A DNA stretch of 64,000 nucleotides from Altererythrobacter sp. CAU 1644 (lineage in GTDB: Bacteria; Pseudomonadota; Alphaproteobacteria; Sphingomonadales; Sphingomonadaceae), in NCBI RefSeq assembly GCF_029623755.1, contig NZ_CP121106.1, positions 2,422,352 through 2,486,351 on the forward strand, written 5' to 3'. The notes beneath the pieces are model-generated. The model was not told the origin of the DNA. It was given only the letters and a program-made list of their open reading frames with translations, and did not search any database. The position numbers were made by a program, and so were the translations under genes. Of this stretch, positions 29,276-38,883 are shown one piece after another. Every line of letters begins with the position of its first letter. Positions within the stretch are counted from its first letter, which is position 1.

Positions 29276-30094
29276 CTAGTCGCCGCGGTACTGGGCGTCG
29301 CGTTTTTCAAGGAACGATCTGACAGCCTCTTCGTGGTCATTCGACTGGCGGGCGAGCAGAAATTGGTCGCGATCCATGAAGCTTGTAGCGTGCCCCAGCG
29401 GGTGGGCCGCGACGTCGATTGCTTCCTTGGCCATACGCGCTACCAGCGGGGGAAGCTCAGCATAGGTCTCGGCCATTTGGCGGGCCGCTTCGAGGGCATG
29501 GGATGGTTCGGCGATTTGATCGATCAGGCCCCAGTTCAATGCCTTGTCAGAGTCGACCTTCTGGCCAAGGATGACCAGTTCCTTTGCCCGCGATGGGCCA
29601 ATCAAGGCCACGAGGCGGGGGATCGAACGCCAACTCATGTTCATACCCAGAGGTATCTCAGGCAGCCTGAAATGTGCGTCGGAAGCTGCAATTCGGTGAT
29701 CGCAGGCCGCTGCGAGAGCGAGACCGCCCCCGATGCAAAACCCCTCTACAGCGGCGATCGAAATCTGCTCCAGCTTCGCCCAAGCGTCGCACAGATCCGG
29801 GCCAAGCCGAACTGCCGCCCGCTGTTCAAGCAGGGTCATGGAGTCTCGCTCGCTTAACTCGCTATCCCGCAAATCGGCCCCAGCGGTAAAGACCGCCGCA
29901 CCAGCCAGGACAACCGCTGAGCAGTGTGTGTCACCCGACAGTTCCTCGGCGGCGGCTTTCAACTCTCTCATGAGTTGCATGGACAGCGCGTTTAGCTGGT
30001 CGCCGCGGTCGAAGGTAACCTCGGCGATGCGTCCCCTGCGCACTATAGTCACGAAATCGCCAATCGCTTGCGACGATGTTTCGAGGTCCGCCAT
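29276..30094 (-). CDS. Enoyl-CoA hydratase/isomerase family protein
   Basis: 272 aa from the ATG at 30094, chosen because GGTGGAG precedes it; the frame is open to 30196. Crotonase fold: the oxyanion-hole segments AVFTAGADL and EGFCIGGGLALAAACD are clear, followed by FRLPEIPLGMNMSW. It catalyses hydration or isomerisation of an acyl-CoA, typically in fatty-acid or amino-acid breakdown. The exact substrate cannot be told. It follows the helicase gene on the same strand after 98 bp. Confidence 0.85.
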   Translation of the reverse strand: MADLETSSQAIGDFVTIVRRGRIAEVTFDRGDQLNALSMQLMRELKAAAEELSGDTHCSAVVLAGAAVFTAGADLRDSELSERDSMTLLEQRAAVRLGPDLCDAWAKLEQISIAAVEGFCIGGGLALAAACDHRIAASDAHFRLPEIPLGMNMSWRSIPRLVALIGPSRAKELVILGQKVDSDKALNWGLIDQIAEPSHALEAARQMAETYAELPPLVARMAKEAIDVAAHPLGHATSFMDRDQFLLARQSNDHEEAVRSFLEKRDAQYRGD

Positions 30095-30192
30095 TGTGCT
30101 CTCCACCCGTTCGATCGGCAGGCGATCGCTGAAACCATGCGGCAGCCAGTCGGCTGGTGCAATGGCCGTGTCGAGAACGTCCTGGCGCGGAA

Positions 30193-32499
30193 TCAATCCG
30201 CCAGTTTCACGAAGCTGTCGATCACCCGCTTGGTGCCGGAATGCTCGAAATCGATCTCGAGCTTGTTCCCTTCCTGGTTTGTCACAGTGCCGTAGCCGAA
30301 CTTCTCATGGAACACGCGTGCACCGATGGCGATGTCGGTGCGGGGCTTGGCCGCGAAACTTGCAGCAGAGCGCTTGTTCTCCTGCACCCGCGCCGGCCTT
30401 GTCTCATAGCCCGTCGCGAGCGCGCGCTGCCAGCCTGGCCCGCGAGCAGTGCTGCGTTCGGGCCGCGCTTGCGAGACATGGGCGAAAGGGTCTTCCTGCT
30501 CGGTCCAGTTCGCGCGCCAGAGCGATGCGCCGCCGGTGAGGGTCGTTTCCTGATCGATATGTTCGTCAGGGAGTTCTTCGATAAAGCGCGACGGAATGCT
30601 GCTGGTCCATTGGCCGTAGATGCGACGGTTGGCAGCATGGAATATAGAACAGCGACGGCGAGCGCGGGTGATCGCGACATAGGCGAGTCTTCGTTCCTCT
30701 TCGAGGCTGGCCAATCCCCCTTCATCGATAGCCCGCTGCGAAGGAAACACGCCTTCCTCCCAACCGGGGAGAAAGACATGATCGAATTCCAGCCCTTTTG
30801 CGGCATGCATCGTCATGATGGTGACCTTCTCGCCGTCGTCGGCTGCATCATTGTCCATGACCAGGCTGACATGCTCGAGGAAATCGCCGAGAGTCTCGTA
30901 TTCCTCCATCGCGCGGGCAAGTTCGGACAGGTTCTCGAGGCGCCCTTTGGCTTCGGCGGTTTTCTCATTCTCGAGCATCGTGCTGTAGCCCGATTCCTCG
31001 AGTACGATGCGAAGCAGGTCGGCGGGAGTGACCTGATCAGACTGTTCGCGCCAGTGCAGGAACTGGCGAAGCAGCCCGCCGATGGTGTTGGCGGCGCGAG
31101 CCGGCAGTTCGTCGCTGTCGGCCAGTTGCAGTGAAGCGGCGGCGAGCGGCATGCCGGTGCGGCGGGCATGCTGGTGCATCTTCTCGAGCGTCTTGGCGCC
31201 GAGCCCGCGCTTGGGCTGGTTGTAGATGCGCTCAAAGGCGAGATCGTCCTGAGGTTGGGCGATCACCCGCAGATAGGCCAACGCATCGCGAATTTCGGCG
31301 CGTTCGTAGAAACGAAAACCCCCGATGATGCGGTAATTGATGCCGATCTGGATGAAGCGGTCTTCGAACTCACGCGTCTGGTATTGTGCACGCACGAGGA
31401 TCGCTACCTGGTCGAGACTTGCGCCTTCGCGCTCAAGCCGTTCGATCTCCTCCCCGACGCGGCGCGCTTCCTCCGGCGCGTCCCACACGCCAACGACACG
31501 TACCTTTTCGCCGTGGTCATGCTCGGTCCACAGCGTCTTGTCGTGGCGTTCGCTATTTGCGCGGATAAGGCCGGACGCGGCGCCCAATATATGCAGCGTC
31601 GAGCGATAATTTTGCTCCAGCTTGACCACCTTGGCGCCGGGAAAATCCTTCTCGAAACGCAGGATGTTGGCGACCTCCGCCCCGCGCCATGAATAGATCG
31701 ACTGATCGTCGTCCCCGACGACACAGATGTTCTTGTGATCCTGCGCGAGCAGCCGGAGCCACAGATACTGGACCGCATTGGTGTCCTGGTATTCGTCAAC
31801 GAGAATGTAGCGGAACTGGCGCTGGTATTTCTCGAGCACATCGCGTTCGCGGCGGAAGATGTTGAGCATGTGGAGCAGCAGATCGCCGAAATCACAGGCA
31901 TTGAGCGCCTTCAGCCGCTCCTGATAAAGCTTGTAGAACTGCTGCCCGCGACCATTGGCATAGCTCTCGTTCTCGACCGCATCGAGATCTTCGGGATTGA
32001 GCCCGCGGTTCTTCCAGCGATCGATCAGCGCGGCGAGCTGGCGCGCGGGCCAGCGCTTCTCATCGAGGTCGTTGTCATTGATCAACTGTTTGAGCAGCCG
32101 CAACTGATCGTCCGTGTCGATAATCGTGTAATTGCTTTCGAGGCCGACCAGTTCGGCATGGCGTCGCAGCATCTTCGCGCAGATCGAGTGAAAGGTGCCG
32201 AGCCAGGGCATCCCTTCGACTGCCTCGCCGAGATGTCCGGCAACGCGTTCGCGCATTTCGCGCGCAGCCCTGTTGGTGAAGGTCACGCACAGGATCTGGC
32301 TCGGCCAGGCGCGGCCGGTTGCGACGAGATGGGCAAGCCGCGATGTCAGCGCCGCAGTCTTGCCCGTTCCTGCCCCGGCAAGCATCAGCACGGGTCCCTC
32401 GGTCGTCAGCACGGCCTCACGCTGCGGCGGATTCAGGCGCGCAGCATAGGCCGGGATCTGGGCGTCGTCTCGCCGTTGGGGGAGGGTTTCTCGGGTCAT
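30193..32499 (-). CDS. uvrD: UvrD/PcrA-type ATP-dependent 3'-5' DNA helicase
   Basis: 768 aa from the ATG at 32499 (MTRETLPQRR). Superfamily 1 motifs in order: LNPPQREAVLTTEGP (Q motif), Walker A AGAGTGKT at residues 41-48, VDEYQDTNAVQYLWL (motif II), GDDDQSIYSWRGA (III), LEQNYRS (IV), MTMHAAKGLEFDHVFLPG (V) and YVAITRAR (VI). The C-terminal YGTVTNQEGNKLEIDFEHSG is the Tudor-like domain that contacts RNA polymerase in PcrA/UvrD. It unwinds DNA in excision and mismatch repair. Confidence 0.94.
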   Translation of the reverse strand: MTRETLPQRRDDAQIPAYAARLNPPQREAVLTTEGPVLMLAGAGTGKTAALTSRLAHLVATGRAWPSQILCVTFTNRAAREMRERVAGHLGEAVEGMPWLGTFHSICAKMLRRHAELVGLESNYTIIDTDDQLRLLKQLINDNDLDEKRWPARQLAALIDRWKNRGLNPEDLDAVENESYANGRGQQFYKLYQERLKALNACDFGDLLLHMLNIFRRERDVLEKYQRQFRYILVDEYQDTNAVQYLWLRLLAQDHKNICVVGDDDQSIYSWRGAEVANILRFEKDFPGAKVVKLEQNYRSTLHILGAASGLIRANSERHDKTLWTEHDHGEKVRVVGVWDAPEEARRVGEEIERLEREGASLDQVAILVRAQYQTREFEDRFIQIGINYRIIGGFRFYERAEIRDALAYLRVIAQPQDDLAFERIYNQPKRGLGAKTLEKMHQHARRTGMPLAAASLQLADSDELPARAANTIGGLLRQFLHWREQSDQVTPADLLRIVLEESGYSTMLENEKTAEAKGRLENLSELARAMEEYETLGDFLEHVSLVMDNDAADDGEKVTIMTMHAAKGLEFDHVFLPGWEEGVFPSQRAIDEGGLASLEEERRLAYVAITRARRRCSIFHAANRRIYGQWTSSIPSRFIEELPDEHIDQETTLTGGASLWRANWTEQEDPFAHVSQARPERSTARGPGWQRALATGYETRPARVQENKRSAASFAAKPRTDIAIGARVFHEKFGYGTVTNQEGNKLEIDFEHSGTKRVIDSFVKLAD

Positions 32500-32636
32500 T
32501 TCGGATGTTTGCGAACAGGTAGAGAACGCGGCCTGTTCCCGCAAGCTCCTTCCTCGGAGAAAATCCGATTTCGGAACCTAGCAGTGGGCTGGCCCGTTGG
32601 GTGCGATAACGGGAAACACTCAGGAGTTTCAAACCC

Positions 32637-32939
32637 ATGAAGAATTTGATTGCAGTAGGCGCCGTGTCCGTCGCTTTCGCCTCCGCTAGCCCGGCGCTCG
32701 CCGAGCATCACATGACCAAGGAAGGCTTTGAGGTGGTCGAAACGAACGCCAAGGGCCAAGCCACCAAGGTGAGCAAGGATGGCCAGACCTATGCTGTGTG
32801 TATGGGTGACAACCAAGACAGCTGCATCAATCCGCGTGAAGCCGGCCTGAAATGGGGCAATCGCCCGCTGAGCTACTGGCCGGGCAAGCCTGCGAGCCAG
32901 ATTGACGAACCGCTTCCGGCCGAGCAGCCGAGGAACTGA
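32637..32939 (+). CDS. Small secreted hypothetical protein
   Basis: 100 aa with signal peptide MKNLIAVGAVSVAFASASPA (cleavage near LAE). The mature part has two cysteines eight residues apart (YAVCMGDNQDSCINP) likely to form a disulfide. No recognised domain. AGGAG lies 11 nt before the ATG and an intrinsic terminator follows, so it is expressed alone. Confidence 0.72.
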   Translation: MKNLIAVGAVSVAFASASPALAEHHMTKEGFEVVETNAKGQATKVSKDGQTYAVCMGDNQDSCINPREAGLKWGNRPLSYWPGKPASQIDEPLPAEQPRN

Positions 32940-32987
32940 TCGACGAGTTTCGTCGCGCTCGAGCCGCTCGGGCGAACGGTGGGAAGG

Positions 32988-33018
32988 GGCGGTCGTGCCA
33001 TGGCGCGGCCGCCTTTTT
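32988..33018 (+). terminator. Terminator of the small secreted-protein gene
   Basis: A 10-bp GC-rich stem with two G-U pairs (32988-32997 with 33004-33013), a six-base CCATGG loop, then TTTTT. The rest of the gap up to 33210 holds nothing I can name. Confidence 0.8.
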
Positions 33019-33210
33019 CCGAGTCCGCGGGTGTGAGCACTTCATCGCGTTTTCTACACATGTCTCGTTCGGCAGTGGCTGGTGCGCGACTCTGCTCGAC
33101 TAACTCCCTTCACTAAAAGGAAAAATCCGTCCAACTTTCGGGTCGTTCCTTGGGGAAGGGGCCGCCGAGCGTTCGTCGCGCACCGGGCTGCACATCGAGG
33201 GAGGAACCTC

Positions 33211-33279
33211 ATGCACAGATATACGGTCGCGCTTTTCGTCGGAGTGGTAATGGTCCTGGTGGCGCCGAGTCTGGCCTAG
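33211..33279 (+). CDS. Putative 22-codon ORF that looks like a bare signal peptide
   Basis: MHRYTVALFVGVVMVLVAPSLA then a TAG stop. A strong GAGGGAGGAA ribosome site sits just before the ATG. The peptide has the charged start, hydrophobic core and A-x-x-x-A end of a signal sequence and stops exactly where a mature protein should begin. The stop overlaps the convergent rsmD end by 4 nt. It may be the stub of a lost secreted protein, a membrane micropeptide, or chance. Confidence 0.35.
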   Translation: MHRYTVALFVGVVMVLVAPSLA

Positions 33280-33821
33280 GCCGCCAGCCGCAGGAGAGTC
33301 AGCTTGGCCTTTCCGACACGACGGTCAGCGACGACATCCAGCCCTTTGACATCGACCGTCTCGTCAGCGGCGGTCTCCAGCGCCATCCAAGTGGCCGGGC
33401 CGATCCAGCCCAGCCTGAGTAGTCGGTCCAGCGCCACCGATCCCGCGCCGGTGCCATAGGGAGGATCCAGCAGCACCAAATCGTGCGGCGCCTTGGCCGG
33501 GCCGAGCGCCATGACCGAGCCCGCGTTGACGGTGCTGCGTGACCGCGCGTTTAGCGTCGCGACATTGGCGCGGATTGCCTCCAGAGCATCGCGCTCCTGC
33601 TCGACGAACAGGCAGTTGTCGGCCCCTCGCGACAGTGCTTCGAGCCCCAGCGCCCCCGATCCCGCGAACAGGTCCGCGACGCTGAGCCCCTCGAATGTAC
33701 CGAGGCGGCTGGTGAGCATGGAGAACAGCGTCTCGCGGGTCCGGTCCGCGGTCGGGCGCGTCGCCTCACCCTTGGGCGCGACAAGCTTGCGGCCGCGCCA
33801 TTCGCCGGCGATGATCCTCAC
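33276..33821 (-). CDS. rsmD: 16S rRNA (guanine966-N2)-methyltransferase RsmD
   Basis: 181 aa from a GTG at 33821 that overlaps the stop of the preceding pseudouridine synthase gene (GTGA). This start is preferred over the longer open frame because the family begins with the equivalent of VRIIAGEWRGRKL. Motif I VADLFAGSGALGLEALSRG binds SAM and LLDPPYGTG is the catalytic DPPY motif of N2-guanine methylases. Confidence 0.93.
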   Translation of the reverse strand: MRIIAGEWRGRKLVAPKGEATRPTADRTRETLFSMLTSRLGTFEGLSVADLFAGSGALGLEALSRGADNCLFVEQERDALEAIRANVATLNARSRSTVNAGSVMALGPAKAPHDLVLLDPPYGTGAGSVALDRLLRLGWIGPATWMALETAADETVDVKGLDVVADRRVGKAKLTLLRLAA

Positions 33822-34597
33822 GGAAAGCTGTGCTTCTTCAGCTGGCTGCGGAACCGACCGATATCGTGTTTCCGGATTTCCTCGACCCGACCGCGCGGCA
33901 GTTCGCCCAGTTCGAACGGGCCATAGGCCGTGCGGATCAGGCGGCTGACCTGGAGGCCGAGATGTTCCAGCACGCGGCGGATCTCGCGATTCTTGCCTTC
34001 GGTGATCGTCATCTCGATCCACTGGTTGCGCCCGGTGCGCCGCTCGAGATTGGCATCGATCGAGCCGTAATGAACACCGTCAATGGTGATCCCGTCGATC
34101 AGCTCCTCAAGAGCTTCCTGGGTAATGTCGCCAAAGGTGCGGGCGCGATAGGTGCGCGGGATCCCGGATGATGGCAGCTCCATCTGGCGCTTAAGCTCGC
34201 CATCGTTGGTGAGGAGCAGCAGGCCTTCGGTATTGAGGTCGAGCCTGCCGACCGGCATCAACCTTGGCGCGTTTCGCGGCAGGGCATTGCGAAGGGCGGT
34301 GTAGATCGTCGCGCGCCCCTTCGGATCGCTCTCGGCCGTGATCAATCCGGTCGGCTTGTTGAATGCGAACAGGCGGGTCGGCTCGGGCTTGGCGACCGGC
34401 TTGCCGTCAACCGTAACCCCTTTCAGGTCCTTGAGAATCGTCGCAGGCGTTTCGAGAATCATCCCGTCGATTGCGACGCGGCCGTCGCCGATCATTCGTT
34501 CAACTTCGCGGCGGCTCGCGACCCCCGCACGTGCCAGAAGCTTGGCAATGCGTTCGCCTTCGGGGCGCTCGTCATTTGGTTGGGGGGTATTCGGCAT
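33818..34597 (-). CDS. rluB: Pseudouridine synthase of the RsuA/RluB family
   Basis: 259 aa. An N-terminal S4 RNA-binding domain (RIAKLLARAGVASRREVERM) and a catalytic domain with Asp120 in VGRLDLNTEGLLLL and the late EGKNREIRRVLEHLG. It isomerises a uridine in 16S or 23S rRNA. RluB (23S U2605) is likelier than RsuA by overall length and the S4 domain sequence, but the target cannot be proved from sequence. It is coupled to rsmD by a 4-nt overlap, giving an rRNA-modification operon. Confidence 0.87.
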   Translation of the reverse strand: MPNTPQPNDERPEGERIAKLLARAGVASRREVERMIGDGRVAIDGMILETPATILKDLKGVTVDGKPVAKPEPTRLFAFNKPTGLITAESDPKGRATIYTALRNALPRNAPRLMPVGRLDLNTEGLLLLTNDGELKRQMELPSSGIPRTYRARTFGDITQEALEELIDGITIDGVHYGSIDANLERRTGRNQWIEMTITEGKNREIRRVLEHLGLQVSRLIRTAYGPFELGELPRGRVEEIRKHDIGRFRSQLKKHSFP

Positions 34598-34615
34598 TGC
34601 CTAGCGAGTAGGCCC

Positions 34616-35776
34616 TCAATTCACACTGCGCAACGCCTCTTCGACGATTTCGTTGAAGCGCGAGATGCCGCCTTCCAGCGTTCCGATCGTCAGCCGATCG
34701 ATTGCGCCGGTCTCGAGTCCCTGTTGGCCCAGTTCGGCGGCGCGGAAATCCTCGCTGGCAAACACACCGCCGTCGAGTAGCGCCCAGCTACGCTCCCAGT
34801 GGTCGCGCGCCTTGTCGGTTGCTGGCTTCTCGGGGATCAGCATGAAATCCTCGACCAAGGTCAGATCGTGCGCCTGCGGCATCAGCACCATCACGTTTAC
34901 GTAGTCCGGACTGGGCACGATTATCGTCGCAGGCAGCAGCTGATAGGCGAATGTCACCACCCGGCGCAGTTGCGCCATGTCCTGCAGGTTGACGCCCTCC
35001 ATTTCTTCGAGCCGACCCACCGCAGCGCGTTGGTGCGGCCCGATCTGGTCGCCGCTGGTGATTCCGTCCTTGAAGTACGGGGCAATGGTCTTCGCATGCA
35101 AGCGGAGCACGTGATAGCTTTCGAGGAAAGCATCCATGATCAGCTTCCAATTGCCCTTCACCGTGTGAAGCTTGCGCCGGAACATGTAACTCTCGGCCAT
35201 GCCGAAGGCGGTGAAATCCTCGCCCAGTGTATCGGCGTGGGCGAAATCGGCGTCGGCAACCGGCGAGAACCAGATCAGCCCGCCCGCTTCACGGCTTGGC
35301 AATTCGACGAGGCCGTAATCCGCCTTGTCCATGCCGGGGAAAGTGTCGGGCCGGGGCAGGGCGAGCAGCTCCCCATCGAGCCGATAGGTCCAGGCGTGAT
35401 AGGGGCAGACGAGACGCTTGGTGCATTGCACCTCGTCTCCTTCGACCAGCCGTGTCCCGCGGTGCTGGCACACGTTGAGGAAGACATGGACCTGGCCCTC
35501 GGCATCGCGCGTAATCAGGAGCGGACGGCCGGTTGCGTCGTGCGGTACTGCCATGCCGGGTTCCGGGAGCAATGCCGAGGCGCACAGGACCTGTGGCATG
35601 CGGTCGAACAGCGCGGCTTTCTCGCGCTGGAAATGCTCCGGATCGGTATAAACCGAGGTCGGCACATAGGCGATTTCGCTGCTGCTGCGCGATTCGCCCC
35701 GCGCGATATTCTCGGCCAGAGCCAGTTGGCCGGGTGTCGGCCGCAAACTTGGTGATTTCGTATCGGCGCCGTTCAT
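34616..35776 (-). CDS. Rieske non-heme iron oxygenase, alpha-subunit type
   Basis: 386 aa. Rieske [2Fe-2S] ligands Cys103, His105, Cys124 and His127 ([10 protein letters not shown] and LVCPYHAW). The catalytic domain has the iron-ligand segment [14 protein letters not shown] with paired histidines. Related enzymes hydroxylate aromatics or demethylate quaternary amines using O2 and electrons from a reductase. No reductase or ferredoxin gene is adjacent, so it must borrow an electron source. The substrate is unknown. It ends 18 bp before the pseudouridine synthase gene on the same strand. Confidence 0.87.
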   Translation of the reverse strand: MNGADTKSPSLRPTPGQLALAENIARGESRSSSEIAYVPTSVYTDPEHFQREKAALFDRMPQVLCASALLPEPGMAVPHDATGRPLLITRDAEGQVHVFLNVCQHRGTRLVEGDEVQCTKRLVCPYHAWTYRLDGELLALPRPDTFPGMDKADYGLVELPSREAGGLIWFSPVADADFAHADTLGEDFTAFGMAESYMFRRKLHTVKGNWKLIMDAFLESYHVLRLHAKTIAPYFKDGITSGDQIGPHQRAAVGRLEEMEGVNLQDMAQLRRVVTFAYQLLPATIIVPSPDYVNVMVLMPQAHDLTLVEDFMLIPEKPATDKARDHWERSWALLDGGVFASEDFRAAELGQQGLETGAIDRLTIGTLEGGISRFNEIVEEALRSVN

Positions 35777-35848
35777 TGCAGCGTTCCTATTTCCTCACAG
35801 GCTGCGTAGTGTCGCAGAAATTCGGGAATTCGGGAAGGACGCTAGGGA

Positions 35849-37579
35849 ATGGCCGAGGTCGCTGCTGAGAAGAGGAAATCCACCTGGCGGGCGCTCGGGT
35901 TGGCGCTGACCAACCGCAAGACCGGCTACATGCTCCTGTTCGGATTTGCCGCGGGTCTGCCCTACGCGCTGGTCCTGGGGACGCTCTATGCCTGGTTGTC
36001 CGACAGCGGCGAGATCGATCTCGAAACGATGGGCGTGTTCTCGCTCATCGGCCTGGCCTATGCCTTCAAGTTTCTCTGGTCTCCGGCGCTCGACCGCATC
36101 GACATCCCGGGATTGCGCAGGCTCGGCAAGCGCAAACAGTGGATCGTCACCGCGCAATTGCTGATCGGCGCTGCGTTGACCTCGCTCAGCTTCATCGCCC
36201 CAAGCAACGAGACTATCGGCATTTTCAGCCTGTTGGCGGGGCTTGCGGCCTTCGCCAGCGCAACGCAGGACGTGGTGATCGACGCCTGGCGTGTCGACGT
36301 CGCGGACGAGGTCGCGACGATCGACCTGCTCTCGACCGTCTACCAGATGGGCTATCGCATAGCGGCGCTGGTGGGCGGCGCCCTCGCACTGTTCCTGGCG
36401 GAGCGGACCGACTGGCCAACGGTCTATCTCTCGATGGGCGCGTTGATGCTGGTGGTTGGCTTCCTCGGACTGTGGGCCCCCGATGCGGATGCCAGCGCGC
36501 AAGCCGCGCTGTCGGACGAGGACAGGGCTGACCCCTACGGTCTGCGCAAGGCAGGCCAGATCGAACCGCGCCTGCGAGCCTATGCGCTGGGCGCGGTTGG
36601 CCTCTTGTGGGGCTGGGCCTTGCTCACCGTCGGAATTTTCATGGTTCGCTCGCTCTCCAGCAACCCGGAAGCACGGCCGGATTCGGTCGAATTCATCTCG
36701 ACCATGGGCCCGCTTGTGGTGATCGCAACGGTGGTCGTTCCGTCGCTGATTGCAGCGTGGCTGGTGCGGCAGGAAAGCAAGGGCACCAATCTGCTGGCCG
36801 AGCCGGTGCCAGCGCAAAGCAGCGCCGACAGGGCGATGGATCACCTCTATCGCGCGCTTGTCCTGCCGCTGACCGACCTCATCGGGCGGCTCGGCTGGGC
36901 GATGGTGATCGTAATCGCGCTGGTGCTCACCTATCGCATTACCGACGCCATCTGGGGCAGCTTTGCCTATCCCTTCTACCTCGGCGAGTTGCAGTACACC
37001 AAGGACGAGGTCGCGGTCGCTTCCAAGTTCTTTGGGGTCGGCGCGCTGCTGATCGGCCTGGCATTGGGCGGCTATCTGCTCACAGCCATCGGCCGGATGC
37101 TGACGCTAACGCTGGGCGCTTTCTTCGCTGCCGTGACCAACCTGCTTTATGCCGATCTGGCGCGGGGCGGAGCGGTGATGCAGACGGTCGCCGACAACAC
37201 CGGCTTCACCTGGCTGGTGGTGCAACTTGGCGGAGACGAGCGCCTGTCGAAGCTGATGATGGCGATCGCGGGCGAGAACATTGCCGTTGGCGTGGCGGGC
37301 GCAGCGTTCGTGGCCTATCTCTCGAGCATCGTGTCCAAGGGCTATAGCGCGGTTCAATACGCCCTGCTGTCGTCGCTCACGCTGCTGGTCGGGACCCTCG
37401 GTCGTGGCGCGCTTGGCCAGATGATCGAGGAGCAAGGCTATTTCGACGTCTTCATCCTCACGACGCTGATCGGCATGTTCGCCGTGGTGCTCTGCATTAT
37501 AGAATGGATGCGGCAGGCGCGCCTCGGCAAGCGGGCTGGGATCGTGGCACCCGAAGCCGGAACCGTCCCGGCCGAATAG
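35849..37579 (+). CDS. ampG: AmpG-family muropeptide permease (MFS)
   Basis: 576 aa, about 12-14 transmembrane helices in a major-facilitator layout. The AmpG signature ASATQDVVIDAWRVD is at about residues 138-152, with ALDRIDIPGLRRLGKRKQW in the loop before. AmpG imports GlcNAc-1,6-anhydro-MurNAc peptides, the products of lytic transglycosylases such as Slt, for cell-wall recycling. The ribosome site AGGGA is close to the ATG. It is convergent with folC, one nucleotide apart. Confidence 0.88.
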   Translation: MAEVAAEKRKSTWRALGLALTNRKTGYMLLFGFAAGLPYALVLGTLYAWLSDSGEIDLETMGVFSLIGLAYAFKFLWSPALDRIDIPGLRRLGKRKQWIVTAQLLIGAALTSLSFIAPSNETIGIFSLLAGLAAFASATQDVVIDAWRVDVADEVATIDLLSTVYQMGYRIAALVGGALALFLAERTDWPTVYLSMGALMLVVGFLGLWAPDADASAQAALSDEDRADPYGLRKAGQIEPRLRAYALGAVGLLWGWALLTVGIFMVRSLSSNPEARPDSVEFISTMGPLVVIATVVVPSLIAAWLVRQESKGTNLLAEPVPAQSSADRAMDHLYRALVLPLTDLIGRLGWAMVIVIALVLTYRITDAIWGSFAYPFYLGELQYTKDEVAVASKFFGVGALLIGLALGGYLLTAIGRMLTLTLGAFFAAVTNLLYADLARGGAVMQTVADNTGFTWLVVQLGGDERLSKLMMAIAGENIAVGVAGAAFVAYLSSIVSKGYSAVQYALLSSLTLLVGTLGRGALGQMIEEQGYFDVFILTTLIGMFAVVLCIIEWMRQARLGKRAGIVAPEAGTVPAE

Positions 37580-37580
37580 C

Positions 37581-38876
37581 TCAGTCTGGCAGCTCGTCAT
37601 TGAGCCGCAGTACCTCGCCTGCGAGGTAGAGCGAACCGGCGATCAGTACGGGTACGCCGTCGTCGGGCAATGCATCGAGGGCGGCGGGAACGTCATCAGC
37701 AAATGTCGCTACCGGACAAAACGCGTCGGCCCCGAACCACTCATGGGTCGGCACCGGCACGACAGTTGTGCTGAGCGGGATCGCGCCCAGTGTCTCGACG
37801 AAACCTTGCGGGTCCTTGCCTTCGATCATGCCGATGACGAGGTGCAACTTCTGGCCTTGGAAATGGGCGGCGAGCATCGCTGCCGCGTTGGGATTATGAC
37901 CGCCATCGAGCCAGACCTCGCGCGCCCCCGTCAATGGTCCCTGTTCGAGGCGGTGCAGCCGTGCAGGCCAGCTGGCCGAGCCAAGACCGCTCGCCATCGA
38001 TTCTGGCGATACGCTTACCAGCTGCTGGTGGCGGAGCATGGCAACCGCCAGCGCGGCGTTTATCGGCTGGTGCGGCCCTGGCATCCCCGGCTGAGGCAGG
38101 TTGAGGGATCCGTGACGATCCGAATAGTGCAGTCCGCCCTCGTCGGCGGCTGAATGCCAGTCGAGGCCGCGCAGCGCAGGGCGCGCGCCCGCGGTCATCG
38201 CCTGATCGATCACCGCCTTGGACGGTGCCGTCGCATAGTCGAGCGTCACCAGCGGCACACCCGGTTTCGCGATCCCCGCCTTCTCGAAGGCGATGCGGGC
38301 GATCGGTTCTTGCGGCACGCCGTCCTCCGGCACCAGCAGGAAGCGCTCATGATCGATGCCGAGCGAGGCGATGCCGCAAGCGGCAAGCGCCTCCGCTTCG
38401 AGCACATTGGTCGCATCGAAGCGGCCGCCGAGCCCGACCTCGACCACGCAGGCGTCGGCAGGTGTGCGCGAGAATGCGAGGAATGCTGCGGCGACCGTGA
38501 CTTCGAAGAAGCTCGGCGCGAGGTCGCTTCCGGCGTCGAGTACCTCCTCGAGCAATTCCGCCAGCGCTTCGTCAGAAATCAGCTCGCCCGCGATCCGGAT
38601 CCGTTCGTTGTAGCGCACGAGATGCGGGCTGGTGGTGACGTGGACCCGATACCCCTCCGCCTCGAGCATGGCGCGCAGGAAAGCGCAGGTCGATCCCTTG
38701 CCGTTGGTCCCCGCAACATGGAACACCGGCGGCAGCGAGCGGTGCGGATTGCCGAGCCGCTCCATCAGCGCGCGCATCGTTTCCAGCCCGAGCCGCCCCT
38801 GCGGCAGGCTCAGCGCGGCCAGCCGGTCGAGCTGCGCCTGGACGCGCGGATCGTCCGAGCGTCCGAAGTCTTTCAT
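37581..38876 (-). CDS. folC: Bifunctional folylpolyglutamate synthase/dihydrofolate synthase
   Basis: 431 aa. ATP-dependent ligase of the Mur family: P-loop AGTNGKGST at about 55-63, the TSPHLVRYNERIRI folate-loop motif, and GLGGRFDATN. It adds glutamate to dihydropteroate and folates. It is the last gene of the lapA-pyrF-trpF-trpB-...-trpA-accD-folC run, starting 7 nt after accD. Confidence 0.94.
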   Translation of the reverse strand: MKDFGRSDDPRVQAQLDRLAALSLPQGRLGLETMRALMERLGNPHRSLPPVFHVAGTNGKGSTCAFLRAMLEAEGYRVHVTTSPHLVRYNERIRIAGELISDEALAELLEEVLDAGSDLAPSFFEVTVAAAFLAFSRTPADACVVEVGLGGRFDATNVLEAEALAACGIASLGIDHERFLLVPEDGVPQEPIARIAFEKAGIAKPGVPLVTLDYATAPSKAVIDQAMTAGARPALRGLDWHSAADEGGLHYSDRHGSLNLPQPGMPGPHQPINAALAVAMLRHQQLVSVSPESMASGLGSASWPARLHRLEQGPLTGAREVWLDGGHNPNAAAMLAAHFQGQKLHLVIGMIEGKDPQGFVETLGAIPLSTTVVPVPTHEWFGADAFCPVATFADDVPAALDALPDDGVPVLIAGSLYLAGEVLRLNDELPD

Positions 38877-38883
38877 GCGCGGG

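Noticed and set aside
31735..32640. A 301-codon plus-strand open frame opposite the uvrD start
   Set aside because: Antisense shadow; it also runs through the promoter region of the next gene.
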